Positions 46,454-60,400 are shown, numbered from the stretch's first letter. The stretch: 64,000 nucleotides of DNA from Polyodon spathula (GCF_017654505.1 NC_054534.1:43436226-43500225), one strand, 5' to 3'. The notes: generated from the letters alone by a model not told the origin. Translations and numbers: made by a program.

Positions 46454-46860
46454 TGTGACAGGGTAGTGTCACGGACCAGGCTGGCTATCGGCAGAAATTA
46501 GACTTAGAGATAGAAAGCTGCAGTTTAAGTGCTGGTGTGCACGTTTATTTAAAGAAACAAAAACACTGGAACAAACAGGGCATGACGGCCAAAATAATAG
46601 GTTTAAACAAAAGATTAAACAGTTGTAGGCTGGGTATTTTTCTTCACTACAAAGTAAGTCACCGTGTAAACAGTCACCTTCAAACATCCTAAACAAAGGA
46701 TTCCACTTCCTTTTATACATGTGGCCACTCCCCAATTAGCATCAATTACCTAATTGGCGTATGGCCACACCTATGATTCCTTGCAGGTACAGATTTATCC
46801 CCATCCCTGCCAACCTTACATTCCCACACGCACACTATTTACAGCAACAGGGCTTTGTGT
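46454..46860 (-). repeat. LTR-like repeat
   Basis: On the minus strand it has a TATA box (gtataaaagg; plus 46709-46718), AATAAA (plus 46544-46549) and an end CCCTGTCACA (plus TGTGACAGGG at 46454). Left and right parts match 8092-9015. No target duplication was found, so the right boundary is approximate. Likely a solo LTR of an unnamed family. Confidence 0.65.
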
Positions 46861-47765
46861 ATATGAATACTCGTTCCATTTTTAACTCAGAGTCTAATAA
46901 GTTTGATTGTTATGGTGACATTGTATTAATAATTTTATTGATATGATAATGAGTGTTTGCATGTATGTGTGTTTTTATGCAGCTGACCCCCTCCCCCTCC
47001 AGGTGTCCCATTAAACAGTTTCCTAATGTTGGCAAGTGTGTACAATCAAGGATTTTTGTTTGGATCAATGTAACTACACAGATATTAACATTTAATTGTA
47101 CATTAAAGAACAACTTGAAATACCACAGCTATGTTGTTCACTAATGTATTGTTCTCCTTTTGCTACTTTCACTTTGGATATATATATATTTTTATATATA
47201 TGTGGATTCATTGAAAAGCTTGGCTAAAAGTCTTTGTTGATAAGCAAGTATGATTAGATTGAAATGCAAAGCATTTGGTCGTATTATCCAATAAAGTTTA
47301 CCACCCCCACCCCTCCCATAAAAAAAAAAAAAACTGTGCTAAATTCCTACCCCGCCCCACAATATTTTGTCATATGATTCTGTTTAGTAACAATTAATTT
47401 AGCAGACAGTACAGCTGTTACAGAAATAAGCAATGTTCACAGTGTGTTATGCTGTCAAGTGATGTAAGAACAAATACATTATCCTTTGGATTGTATTTTA
47501 ATTAGGCGCCAAATTATTACATTTATATTTTTTATGTCTTTCAAATAATGTTAAGTGAAGATAACTGGAGAAAGTTGTAGAAAAACCTAACCCTAAAACT
47601 TTGTAAAATCTTATTAATTGACTTTGCTTATTCATTGAATTTTCTCAAATATTATTTTTAGGTAGGGCTAAGAAATGGGTTTAAAAATAACTAACAAATA
47701 GATTTGTTTTGTTCTCTCACAGTTTATTCTTTAAGATGTGTGATGTAAATTATTTAAGCAACAGA

Positions 47766-47854
47766 TGTGGTAGATGACCGCAACTGGAGTTATCAAGGTA
47801 AAAAAAAGTCAAGGTCATCTACCACATAGTAGAGCCCACATCGAGAGGGCTCTA
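47766..47854. repeat. Two adjacent perfect inverted repeats
   Basis: tgtggtagatgacc (47766-47779) pairs exactly with ggtcatctaccaca (47813-47826), loop 33 bases. Three bases on, tagagccc (47830-47837) pairs with gggctcta (47847-47854), loop 9 bases. No known RNA family recognised. Confidence 0.88.
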
Positions 47855-48001
47855 TCGATATTAGAAAACGATTTAGTTCTTTATGTTCTTTAAAACCTAT
47901 ATTTATCTTGAACTTCTGATATTTCACCAGGTAACATTCCACTGAGGAAAACAGACCCTAACATAATTAGAATAGAAAAAAGATATATACGTAGAGAAAA
48001 A

Positions 48002-48094
<93 letters not shown>

Positions 48095-48112
48095 TAATTA
48101 TTATTATTATTG
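48002..48112. repeat. Palindromic (ATT)n-(AAT)n microsatellite
   Basis: ATT units change to their reverse complement AAT near 48060 and back to ATT near 48095, so the tract can fold on itself. Confidence 0.92.
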
Positions 48113-48545
48113 TTAAAATATTTATCTGAGTCTTTACTCTTTCTTATTATAATTTATCTGGACATATGCAATTGTTGAATAGTCCATGTAGTATTGAGTC
48201 TGACTCGAAACTTGTTGATGGAGGCGGAGCGTCATTCAAGCAGGCTGGGAGTGGATTGGCTGGTGCGGAAAGAACTCAAATAGGGTTGGCAGCTTGACTG
48301 GCTGATTTTGAGGAAGGGTGTTCTTTGGATCCAGCCGATGACAGAATTGTGGACCAATCATGTCTTCCCTGTTGATTGGCTGTCCAGTAGCTGCGAATTG
48401 AGCCTTCATTACGATGTTCGCACTCAATCATTTTCAATTTTTTTCTAAGAATTTTCTAACAAATAATTAAAATTGGGTTATTTTATGTGCATTCTAAGAC
48501 CAAAACAAAAAGGTAAAAAGTAAAATTTTAATATCTATTTACATA

Positions 48546-48599
48546 CAGTGCCTATAGAAATTCTATACCCCATTTCAAAGTTTGTTGCCATATAGCCTG

Positions 48600-48678
<79 letters not shown>

Positions 48679-50051
48679 TTTATCTATATAATTTCATTTA
48701 TCCTACCCCACAACTTCCAAATGAAAAAAAAAATTCTAGAAATTTGTAGAAAATTAATTTAAAATAAAAACTGAAATAGCTTGGTTGGATAAGTGTCCAT
48801 CCCCCTTGTAATAGCAATCCTAAATTAGCTCAGGTGTAACCAATCGCCTTCAAAATCACACACCTAGTTAAGTGGCCTCCACCTGTTTTAAATTATAGTT
48901 ATTCACGTGATTTAAGGATAAATTCAGTATTTCCTGTAGGTTCCCTCTGCTGGGTAGTGCATTTCAAAGCAAAGACTCAACCATGAGCACCAAGGCGCTT
49001 TCAAAAGAACTCCAGGACAAAGTTGTTGAAATGCACAGATCAGGAGATGGGTATAAAAAAAATAAATAAAGGCCTTGAATATCCCTTGGAGTACGGTCAG
49101 ACGATTATTATCAATAAGTGGAAGGTGTAAGGCACCACCAAGACCCTGCCTAGATCAGGCAGTTCCTCCAAACTGGATGACCGAACAAGAAGGAGACTGA
49201 TCAGAGAGGCTACCAAGAGGCCAATGACAACTTTTCAAGAACTACAGGCTTTTATGGCCAAGACTGGTCAAACTGTGCATGTGACAACAATATCCTAAGC
49301 ACTCCACAAATCTGGTCTGTATGGTAAGGTGGCAAGAAGGAAGCCATTACTCAAGAAAGCTCATCTTGAATCATGTTTGAAGTATAAAAAAAAAAAAACA
49401 CTCTTGTGGCAAAAAGCTTTGTGATCTGATGAAACTAAAATGGAACTTTTTGGCCAAAGAACACCATCCCTACTTTGAAGCATGGTGGTGGCAACATCAT
49501 GTTATGGGGATGTTTCTCATCGGCAGGGACTGGGGCACTTGTCAGGATAGAAGGGAAAATGAATGGAGCAAAGTACAGAGAAATTCTTGAGGAAGTTTAT
49601 CTTTAAGCATGACAACGACCGAAAGCACACAGCCAAAGCTACACTGGAGAAGCTAAGGAACAAAAAAGTAAATGTCCTTGAGTTGCCCAGTCAGAGCCCC
49701 GACCTAAATCCAATTGAAAATTTGTGGCATGACTTGAAGATTGCTGTCCATCAACACTCCCCAAGGAACTTGACTGAGCTTGAACAGTTTTGTAAAGAAG
49801 AATGGTCAAATATTGTCAAATCTAGGTGTGCAAAGTTGGTAGAGACCTATCCCAACAGATTCACAGCTGTAATTGCCAAAGGTGCTTCCACCAAGCTTTC
49901 TCAATAAAAAACTTTTTTCCCCTTAACAGTGTGGAGTATGCTGTGTAGAGAAGTGGAAAAATATCCTCATTTAAGTGCATGAAACTCTGAGACACTGACA
50001 TAACAAAATGTGAAAAAAGTTCAAGGGGGTGTAGACTTTCTATAGCCACTG
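48546..50051 (+). mobile_element. Tc1-like transposon, degenerate
   Basis: The ends CAGTGCCTATAGAAA and the reverse complement of TTTCTATAGCCACTG are flanked by TA on both sides (48544-48545 and 50052-50053). An (AT)n tract of ~70 bases has grown inside the left end (48609-48675). Transposase pieces: KALSKELQDKVVEMHRSGDG (48990), first aspartate in [10 protein letters not shown] (about 49429) with the preceding Trp codon now TGA, a deletion after FGQ, then [19 protein letters not shown] (49461). The frame 49563-49907 holds [15 protein letters not shown] and [18 protein letters not shown] and runs to the normal C-terminus (YPNRFTAVIAKGASTK). Many stops in the first half; inactive. Confidence 0.9.
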
Positions 50052-52229
50052 TATTTGTTTATAACCATTTTTTGATGACTAAAGATGACTGTATATTGAA
50101 TTTTGTTTTATGAACTTTAGCAAAGACATACCTCATTGTTTTTTGCATAAAAAATCTTAGAAAATACTTTTTTTTTTTTTTTTAAATATATAAATTTGTC
50201 TGCTTTCTTTAGCCTTCTATGTCATACAGAAAAAAGTAATATGGTGACTTTTCAATTTTACAGCTTTAAAACATTTCTTTACATCTATTCTTTGAAACAA
50301 ACAAAAAATAGCATGTCTTCTGGCAAAACATTAAGATATAATGAATTATATGCAGTAAAAAGCACTTGTGAATAAGGGTCACTTCAGCTACCTCTGCTGG
50401 CACATGTGTGATCGAGGACATTTTTTTAAACGGAATGAGGTTTAAAAAACATTTGGAAGCAACCTTTCCTTTCACCCTGGATGCTGGCATCTTCTTCACG
50501 CACAGTGTCAAAACTGCCGTAAATGTTAGAAAACACAATGCAAAGCATATGCAAATTAGCCTCTGGCTTTGCTAGTGTAAGAGAGCAGTACCATATCTGT
50601 GTGTGACACTCTACTGCTAAGGATTCTGTCATCTGCAAGTGAGACAAAACTATAAGCGCTACAATTTCTTGTGCTGGCTCATTTGTGGGGTGGTTATGAC
50701 GCATGCATGGGGAGTGGTCACAGGCTTCGGCCCAGTTCCAATACAACACACAATTCTTAAATCCTTCCTTCAAGGGGATGCACTAGTAATGGCAGTGACA
50801 AAAGCCTACTTGGCTAGGTTTCCAATAATTTTATATAAGACATAGACATACTATTTTTTGGTTGCATTTAAAAGCATTTCACTGTGGATAAGAATGGAGT
50901 TATTATCATTACCCCCTAAATCTGCCTTTACCTGGCTTTGAACAGCTTCCCTCATTCCATTCAAATCCTGTAACATTGTGACCTTTCAACTCACCCTTTA
51001 TAAACGTACATACTTTGAATTAGTTACCCATTGCAATTGTTGTACTTCAATCACAACATGACATTACTGTTAAACAATGACAGTTGTAGAAATAGCTCCC
51101 CCATCCCCTCCCCCGAATCCACTGGGAGACAAGAAGCTTTCACTTTTGCTTAATCCTAAAAAGTTTCTCTAACGGCGGACAGCGGCAGAGGGAGATTACT
51201 TATCTCCTCGTTATCTAATTCTGTTATTCTAATAGAGAACAGCTATAATTATAACATATATTTTCATGTAAGGTGGCCAGTATGCCAGAACATGTGACCT
51301 TCTACTCCCACCATTCTAGACAGTTTTCACACTTCTCTGAGAGTGCAGTACAATAAATGTCATAAGGGATTTCTCAAGTTAAATAAAACAGTGGGAGGTG
51401 ATACAGAGTAGTACATTGTTCATAACACGCTGTAAATAATGATTACAAAATGATGTTGTTTTCCAGTTATGCTGAGTCTGACCATCTCAAATAATTTAAG
51501 ATAAGAACATATTAAAATGCATGGCACACTCTATATGATTAACATAAATACAAATCTTTTTTTTATTATTTTTAATTTTTATTAGAAACTGCTTTATTCA
51601 TCATTTACTTTATACATTGCATAATATCAAGGAAAAATATATGTTGAATATATGTCTGTTATAAGTATTACCTTCAAAGTATTTTGAAAAATTTTAGGTA
51701 TATTTAGTTTATATTACTATGTTTACACAAGAATATTTCATGTTTCTCTTGTAAAGTTTACCATGTATATTTTACACAGCAGTCTTGCATTTAATGTGCT
51801 TTTCCAGATCTATTACGTCCTAATTTGCTATGCTTGAACTCATTTTGCATTGTTGTCTGCAGTAAACTTTCAACTGGGCATTGCAGGCAGAGAGCATGAT
51901 GAAGCAGTATATCAAGAGAAAGAGAGAGAAATCGGTAGGTATACACAACATATTGATAGTTAAGTAAGGTAAGTACTGTAGGTACTGTGCATTAGGTAGA
52001 CCTACAAGTTATTTACATAATTATTTTAGACAATAACCGCTTTAAAATATAAAAATGAAATTAGCAATGTAAGCTTTAAAACATTGTATCAGCAAGTGTG
52101 CTTATTCAGTGTGATTCTGCCTTAAAGAACTACTGTTCTCTGCACTTGATTGGACAGAGTGGTCATTAGCTGTGATGCAAAAGCCAGCGTTTCTATGGAA
52201 ACCTCCAGACCAGCACAGAATGTATCAGA

Positions 52230-52231
<2 letters not shown>

Positions 52232-52304
<73 letters not shown>
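52232..52304. repeat. (AT)n microsatellite
   Basis: About 36 uninterrupted TA units. Confidence 0.95.
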
Positions 52305-52306
<2 letters not shown>

Positions 52307-53020
52307 CATTTGATTAATGATGTCTTTGTGTCAGTAAATTTGGCTGGGCTTGACTGTCTCATCATGTATTTGGGAAGCTGATGTTTTGACAAATGGGGGT
52401 ATTGTTTTGGACCTATTCATCGTGGTGCATCCCTAAGAGCTGATAGACACTGAAACAAAATGACTGTCCCTTAATGAGCTGCTGCCTGTCAGAAACAGTT
52501 AGGGTTTCAAGCACAGTACAGGAAACTGTAATGACAGCTACAGCTACTATTTGTGCAATGATTGGGACATCTATTAGAATTACACTACACCTAAGTTTGC
52601 CCTGTTCTAATCATACATATTATCAAATTAGACCCAAGCATAGCCTTGATGATAAGTCTAAGTTAGTGATGATTAAAAAATAAATAAATAAATAATTGCT
52701 AGGCATAGAAACAACACTAAAATGGCTTAATCACACTACCCTGAAGTGCATGCAATTACATAAATATTATGATATTTACATGTTGTATGAAAATTAAAAC
52801 ACTGAACCACAGATACTGTATAAGGTTTTTGAAACAGATTTGTAATGACTTAATTAGAGTAAATAATAATTACTGCCAAGTACTGTGTATGATATGCCAC
52901 TAATTAACAGAAAACTCATACAGCCCAAAGACTGGGCCAATTTGCTTCAAATATAGTTGGTGATATTTCCTTATCCAGCTGCTAAATCTTCTGCTAATAA
53001 TTGCACACACTTCTATACAA

Positions 53021-53021
<1 letters not shown>

Positions 53022-53086
<65 letters not shown>
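53022..53086. repeat. (ATT)n microsatellite
   Basis: About 21 ATT units. Confidence 0.95.
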
Positions 53087-55589
53087 TATGTTTACATATT
53101 TTTTTTTTATTTTTCAACTGCAAGTGAAGACTGAAATGCTGAAGGCTTTAATACATACATTACTAACAAGAACCCAGTCTTGTTGTTTCCTGTTGCATTC
53201 TTATTCATGTAACCAGCTAATAGTTGAAGCAGAAAATATGTAGCCAAATTTTGCTAATTTGTTACAGTTGGTGACTCCTGCTGTCTGTTGCATATGCTGT
53301 ATATTTTTGCATGTTTCAGCCCAGCTATTCCTGGAATGTACAACCAGAAATAATGTGACAATCATCTGTGTTATACTTTCTTTGAAAACCACTGTCAAGG
53401 CAGCTGTCCAGTATATTACATATGGTTTATTGTAGTTTGTTCTTTAAATTCACAGTTGCCCGAGCAAGCAGGTAGGACAGATGAATCAATCAAAATGCTG
53501 AACTTTGGGAGACGGAGCTGATGAAATGTTTATGACTGAACAGCTTTGATTTTAGCAGCCGATGTTATTAATTCAGAAGACATTTTGACTGGAAAACCCG
53601 AAACATAACCGATGTGAAACAAAAATAACTGGTCAAAACTGATTTATGACCATAGATATGTTAATATAAATATCAAAACAATCTCAATTATGTTGAAAAA
53701 GATATTGCAAGAATAGGCACTGTATAGCAAAGCAGGAAACTATGGAAAGTAATGTGTTGTATTTTAAAACCTACAACTTGTTCAGTGACACGTAACATTA
53801 TATACATCAAATAAAATGTATTTTATTCTTATTCTTATGAAGACTGCTCATTGTTTACAGGCAGCATCTATAACAGCTGCATGGAACATTACTTAACACT
53901 GAAACAGCGATTGTAATGCTCAAGCTAACTCTAATAATCACAGATGGAGGTCCAGCTCCCCACAGTTAGTGACATTCCAGCTCCACACATTTAATCAGTT
54001 GAATAATTGTGGATTAGAGCTAATTCAGATACATTTGTATTGGAAGAGATTTATTTTATAGCATATAATTCATACAAATATTTTTTTTCCCATGTTCATT
54101 AGCATTTTTTCTAGACATGACATCAGATTCTTTTATTTTCCATAAACAGTAACTCTTGACCTTGAGTTTTGTAGTTTTCCACTTTCAGTTAAGACCAAAT
54201 ATTGTTAGCTTAAGAAGCTATGCCTAAAACAATGGGAAAGTAATTCCTCTCTCCGCTAGCTTCTGTATAATTTATTCCGAAAGCTGAATGTTCAATAATT
54301 TAAGTTTTACACTGGAAACATTTCTCTTCTCTTTCAACAACAACAAAAAAAAAGCTGTTAACACAGTCCTTGATCTTTCCTTCATCTCATAAAAACTTTT
54401 CCTTTTTTACTATGACATAAGCATGAAGTGTTTATAGAGAAAGATGGTGGCGTAGTAGGTGACAGCTATTTATTGTATCTAAGTCTGTTTTGATCAAGCA
54501 AGAACTGTGAAAAGCCTACAGCTGAATTAATTGGTGGGCATTGCAGATTTCACATCATGGACACCAACACTTTCAGAAGTACTGTACATTGTCCTGTATT
54601 CATAAAGGATTAGCATGCCAGTAAATGCACAGGGTTTCAACTATAGTAATTTAATGGCATCCTAATATTTTATGAATACAGCAAAGTATGAGTTGTTTTT
54701 TTGTTTTTTTTTAGTAAGGCATGAATATTGCTCTATTTAAATGGTGAAAAAACATACTATTTGTACTCTGTTAGAGTGTTGTATGGAAATAATACAGTGG
54801 TTCCTTGTTAAAAAATCCTTATGCAGAATTTTTAGTTTTGAGTCCTTGATTTTATGGTCAGCAACACATTTTAAGTTCCCGTTGTCTTAATTTACATATT
54901 TCTAACTGCCAAAATTTCTCTCTAGCGATGATGGTTTCTCAAGAGAGAGTTTTTTCATCAAGAGTTGCAATAGGAGTTCTAACACTAGTGCAGCTTGTTG
55001 GAAGCATTTTCCCCACAGGCAATAGAAGCTGGGCCTTTACTTATCTGAAGCATCTTTTCTGTTCTCAGAGGAACATTATCACTCCCATCATTTCTACTTT
55101 ACAATTCCTCAAATATGTTAAAACGAAAGATGCAAACAGATATAGGTAGATTATCTTAAATTCCCTTTCCTTTATGCAATATTTTAATTTTGGCCAATTA
55201 GTTATGTGCCAAGGCCATTTTGTATGTAATATCGTATTAGACAGGGGATGTACAAAATGGGGTTACATACTAAGACATTTTGGGTGTACTTTTAATATGT
55301 AGCCAGACTATGCCAGTTCAGTGTGATATATATATGGTATAATTTAAAAGGTTCTGATTGGTCATGAAACACAGGGAAAACGGTCAATAAGAAAAACAGA
55401 CAATAAAACCTCACAGTTACAAATACCAAACTTACAAACTACTCAACTTTTAGCTGGACGTATGCAGTCACTCAACCATTTATCAACAAATGTATCCAGA
55501 CAAAGGTGAAGCAGATTTCAAAGCAAGTGCAGGCAATTTTATAAGGAACTTTTTTTTAAGACCAAGGAAGCTGAATACATGATTAAATA

Positions 55590-55690
55590 AATAATTCAAT
55601 AAATAAATACGGAAATAAATAAATGTCTAATAAATAATTTGACATTTATTTATTTATTCATTTATTTATTTTAACATTTATTTATTTCGA
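55590..55690. repeat. AAAT-rich inverted repeat
   Basis: aataaataaatgtc near 55616 pairs with gacatttatttatt at 55641, followed by more TTTA units. It is a low-complexity hairpin. Confidence 0.75.
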
Positions 55691-55890
55691 CTTGTCCCAA
55701 TTGCTTTTCACATTTCATTTTGGACTTATACATTTCTGCTTCGACATTTACATTCCCCCCTTCTCTTTTCTTTTTCTGCTTTGCTTTTTTTTTTTAGCTG
55801 CATTTTGGTTTATATTAGGAATTTACAAGGAAATTAAGAAATTAATTGATTTTCAAAATACAGCTTTATTTCGAAAATAAACATCCTTAA

Positions 55891-55944
55891 TGACTATATA
55901 TATATAATATATATATATATATTATATATAATATCTAGATATAT

Positions 55945-56022
<78 letters not shown>
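55891..56022. repeat. (TA)n(CA)n compound microsatellite
   Basis: Irregular TA tract to about 55946, then about 36 CA units. Confidence 0.95.
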
Positions 56023-56084
56023 CATTGGTCTTAATTAGTTACATTGCTAATTGCAACCCTGAGACTACATTAATAATTTAAAGG

Positions 56085-56678
56085 GGGCAGAAGAAAAGCC
56101 CTGCACATAATTAGGAGGTAGAGCAAAACCCTGCTGATAAATGTGGTGTGTTTGGTGTTTATTAGGAAATGTATTGTTTAGAAGCGGGTGATGTTATTAT
56201 TGTATGATTTCAATGTATTTTTTGTTTAGTTAAAAATGCAATGTTATTGTTTAGTAGCAGGGATGGGGTTATAGTCCCAGCCAAGTAAACCCTATGCAGA
56301 ATGTAGCCATCTCCAAATGAATGAATTGGTTGTTAATTCAGAGATGGCCCTGTATATATAAACCAGTATGTTTGTGTTTGGGGTGGGTGTGTGAGAGTAT
56401 GGCTATAGCCTTTATTGAATAATTGATAATTAATTAGACTCCAGCTACATGGGATATAAAGGGAGGGAAATCCTTTGTTTGGTGGGCATCAGTGTTCATG
56501 ATTTAGTTTTTGTGCAAACCTTTATTTTGCACTGTGAGCATTGTGTTTGTTTAAATATTTGTTTATTTTTGTTTTCAATAAAAACTGTACACCACAGTGC
56601 TTTCACCAACAAGTACCTCTGTTGTGTCTCTGCCAGCTGTCTGGTATGGGAATGTCATCACGTGGCCAACCTGTCACA
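56085..56678 (+). repeat. LTR-like sequence
   Basis: Promoter-like gatataaaggg (TATAAA 56455-56460), AATAAA at 56577-56582 and an end cctgtcaca at 56678 match LTR organisation. Part of it (agcagggatggggtta, 56254) resembles the LTR family at 28696. The left boundary is uncertain and no target duplication was found. Confidence 0.5.
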
Positions 56679-56682
56679 GGGA

Positions 56683-57163
56683 GATTGGTCACACTACCCC
56701 CTGTACTTTGGGCATTTGTTTCCGGGCTGGTCTGTGGAGGAATCCACAGCCAATTGAAGGGGTTTGGTGGTCTTGATTAGGGATGAGCTCTCACCCTCGC
56801 TAAATAAATACATTTTTGTGGGCTGTTTTAGGCTTCACTTGAGGGTGTAAGACTCTACGTCATTGGTGTTTCTGTCCTGTTTTGTGAAAAGTATTTATAA
56901 CTGCAAGCAAGGTTCTGTTTTCCATTTCTGAAATCTTACATCAGGCAAGACTTGAACAAACCTTGAATGAAATTCACTGGCGTGAATAAACCTACTTAAC
57001 CTGCATGTGAAGTCCTTCTCACTGTCATTTGTTCTAGAGTTTACTAAAGAGCTACAGAAGTATCATCATTTATTCTTCATATTAAAATCAAACTGAAAAC
57101 TAACAAACTGAAACCAGCCCAGAAACTAATGCCCAAAGTACAGGGGCTAGTGTGACAAATCCC
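56683..57163. repeat. Element with ~45-bp inverted terminal repeats
   Basis: The left arm (ggtcacactaccccctgtac then tttgggcatttgtttccggg, 56687-56730) is reverse-complementary to the right arm (57115-57158, ...atgcccaaagtacaggggct agtgtgac) with about five mismatches. The core ends read CACTA...TAGTG. The interior includes AATAAA near 56986 but no coding frame. It could be a CACTA-like MITE or two inverted copies of a retroelement leader. Confidence 0.6.
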
Positions 57164-60100
57164 GCTTTAAATTTTTAATGTAGTCTTAGGGTTACAATTA
57201 GCAACAGAATGAAAACAACAGAAAGACCTACCAAGGCTCACAGGTATTATAACATACACACAATATTGGAACTTTAATAACTCTATTAAACAGTGAATTC
57301 CAATGTAATTAGCACATTTTTGTGTAAAGAGCAATAAAAATAAATAAATAAATAAATAGCCCTGAGTTGTTATGTATCTGGTCATCAATTATCAGTTTTT
57401 TTTTTTTTTTTACTTCGATGGACGTTTTTCACCTTTTGGTGCTAAAGACTGGAGTTTACGGGTTTGTGAATTTTCAACAGTGGGGTTAGAGCTCTTCTGA
57501 TTTGTATGCTTGTTTCTGAACTAAAAGTTTCTATACACTTTTATAACATAATCATTTTCTGGTTTATATAATTGATAGATGTTAACACAGCTGGGGCAAG
57601 CAGGGGAAGCAAAGTATTGTCTACACAGCATATTCACAATAGGTATAATGTTGAATCCATTCTCTTAGAATAATAAGCAGAAATTTGCCCTTTCTAAGAA
57701 GCATTGGTCTATGGTTTGTAATAACTGAATATACAATAATTGTCAGAAGACCGTTCTCACCACTTCTTCAAGGTGCACTTATAATTACAGATTAGTACTC
57801 TGTTTGTTCTCAATTTTATATTTTACAAGTAACCAACATGTGTGTGGCCTACGTGGTGTGTGGAAAAAAGTTTGAAAAAGGTCTTTCATTAAGGCATCAA
57901 GGCTATCCTCAAGAGCATGAGAAAGAAGATCTACTAGCTTTAGTAAAAATGACACTGCTCAAAGGTTGTGTTAAGGCAGGGGTTCTCAAACCACGGGCCA
58001 CACGGCCAGCTATAATTGTTGTTTTTTTTTTTCGAGCTATGAGACTGAACATTTTTCCTTGTAGTTAAAAGAAACAATGCTTTTTTTTTTTGTTTTTAGA
58101 TCACTTGTAAGATGCACAGGAACACACCATAGGGGTATTTTATCATACAGGATTCTTTTTTTTTTTTCTACTGGAAGCTATTCTTTCTCGAAACTCCCCT
58201 TTCATGGCATCTGTTTGGACTCTCCCACCCGGAGGCACCAAAATTAAAATACACACCGACTCAGCAATATATTTTGATATGGTCTGCTGATGCTTTTTAA
58301 GTACAGTGTTTCATAATGGATGCATGCATTACCAGATTTACTTTGAGTCAGTCTAAAGCAGCTTCTGGTAGTAATAAATCAACAAAAAGTAATCAGCCAA
58401 CATTGGTGAGTGCCGGTAAAAAGAAAGAAAAAGGTAGATTGTCAGATTGCAATTTGCAAAAAATACAACATACACAACACCACTATGAAATGCATTCAGA
58501 TGAAGTCCGCCAGTATCCATTGAATAGTGACAGGCAAAAAGGAAATAATGAAACAGTTTTTGAAGCCTGTTTGACAGAGGATAAAGGGTGTATGATTCAG
58601 AGGGTGAAGTCGTTACACTTGCCAGCTTTGTTGGCCAATTTATGAAAGAGGTTTTTTATGTCTGACATTTTGTTAAATAACATGAGAGAAAAAAATTAGC
58701 ACCCTGTAATTGAGCAATGACACGGTAGCTCAGCACATTACCAGTACATCTGATAACATTTCTAACTGCAGCAATCAAATCCAGCCTGGCTTTTAGTACT
58801 GCATTAGATGAGTCAACTGCTAATTGTGATATCCCTCAACTATGTATCTGGGTTTAATGGCTGGACTATAGTATGGTCTGTCATGAGGAAATGCAGATGT
58901 TGTTTGGTATGCACAGCAAAATGAGAGGCGAGGATGTTTACACAACAGTGATTTATTTTTTTATTTTTTTTTACAAACAAGTCATAAAAGGTCATTTTAA
59001 AAAAAGGTATTTTGTTTTTAGATGTATTACTGACAACATCCTTTTTATAGCAGTAGAGTGTATTCTCCCTTCTAAAATGATTGAGTATGTAATATAAAAA
59101 TATATACTGTATTGATCTTTGCAAACTGAAAAAAACTAGATGAGGGGGTTCTCAAAACAGACTGACTTACATATAATTTGGCTCTTTAAAATTCATGTTT
59201 GTGATACTCTATTTTAAGAGGTTCTCAACATTCATTATAAACTAAGAATCCTGACCTGGGACTAGGTTGATGGCTTTCTTGCACAGAGGTTGTATTTATT
59301 AGCTGTGGAAGAAGGGAAAGGATACCAACTCTAAGTTTAATTTTACCGTTGCCATTGTATTTGTTGCTCATAATTCATGTTAAATGTTTTTACAGTTGTG
59401 TTTTATTGGGGTTTTTCTTGGGGGGTGAGGGTAAAGAACAAACTGAAAATACTGTACCTTTTTTCATGCATAATGATTTACAGAAACACTATGCCACCTG
59501 CTATAATTGTGTTAGAAAGTTGGTGCGTTCGTAAAACATCTAATTCTAACTTTAACGATACAGCACTTACCCAGATTACACTGGTTTGTAATATGATCTC
59601 TGCTTGTCAAATTCCCTACAGTCATCGCTTTCCATTTTGGTATTGTTTTAATGTGCTGCAAGTAGATCACCTGTTGTGCGATAGATTTCTCCAAATCTAA
59701 TTTCCCACCTCCAGACTCAATAGCTAGTTGTACCAGTGAAATCCTTTGGGAGTAGATTTGAGAGCAGATTAGTGCTTTGGCTGCATTTCAAGTAAGCCTG
59801 TTACAGATAACAAACAGGCTGCTTTAAATGCCAACTTACCTGGGACGGAAATATACTATAATCAAAAGGGTTGCTTCGGCACTAGCAGCAATATGGAAAA
59901 GGCTGGAAATTGCCCTTTAGCAACAAAAATAAATAAATAAATTAATTAATGAATAATTTCTCGTCCTCTACTCTTTGAAATAGGTGAAACCTGTATCCCT
60001 CTTCATATATCTGTCAGTGGCAGAGAAGACAGGCAGCTGAACATTATTATTGACAATTAATTGTTACATGGTTTTGTACTTAGGTATGAAAGAGTGAGAT

Positions 60101-60400
60101 CCCATGCAGTTTGTAGTACCTTCTCTGTTCGAAGTAAAAAAAAAATTAAGACCTGTATAAAAGACAGATGCATTATGGTAAATGTGTATTTGATTTTTTA
60201 TGGTCTTATTTTTAATAAATTAACTAAAAGAACCATTGATAATACAATGGTACAATTACAACACGTCAGTATAGTGTACTTCTGGTGGTTACATGAAGGA
60301 ACACAGAAACATTGAAAGCACATGAAAAGGAAATAGGAAAAGGAGAGATTGATTACTTGAAGGAGTGGCAAAGCAGAAGTCTCCTTGTAAAACTCACAGA
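57164..60400. other. No gene recognised
   Basis: AT-rich. A 109-codon open frame at 58316-58645 encodes a Lys/Ser-rich peptide that I do not recognise. A hAT-like terminus occurs at 57976. No RNA gene is evident. Confidence 0.45.
57976..58010. repeat. hAT-like terminal sequence
   Basis: caggggttctcaaaccacgg followed by gccacacggcc resembles the CAGGGGTTCTCAAACC-type ends of hAT elements. The partner end was not found. Confidence 0.45.

Larger units (their letters stand above)
46861..48543. other. No gene; hairpins and triplet repeats
   Basis: The block holds two adjacent perfect hairpins (47766-47854) and a palindromic (ATT)n/(AAT)n tract (48002-48112). No coding motif was found. Confidence 0.55.
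50054..56084. other. Long AT-rich stretch, no gene recognised
   Basis: The block contains (AT)n at 52232-52304, (ATT)n at 53022-53086, an AAAT-rich inverted repeat at 55590-55690 and (CA)n at 55949-56022. Non-repetitive blocks at about 51780-51950 and 53460-54010 look like possible conserved noncoding elements. Short open frames carry no recognised domain. Confidence 0.5.

Noticed and set aside
56449..56757. 102-codon frame with cysteines
   Set aside because: It lies across the LTR-like TATA and poly(A) region and the inverted repeat; likely chance.
58316..58645. 109-codon Lys/Ser-rich frame
   Set aside because: No recognised motif, splice context or neighbour. Kept only as a note in the block entry; a protein search would decide.
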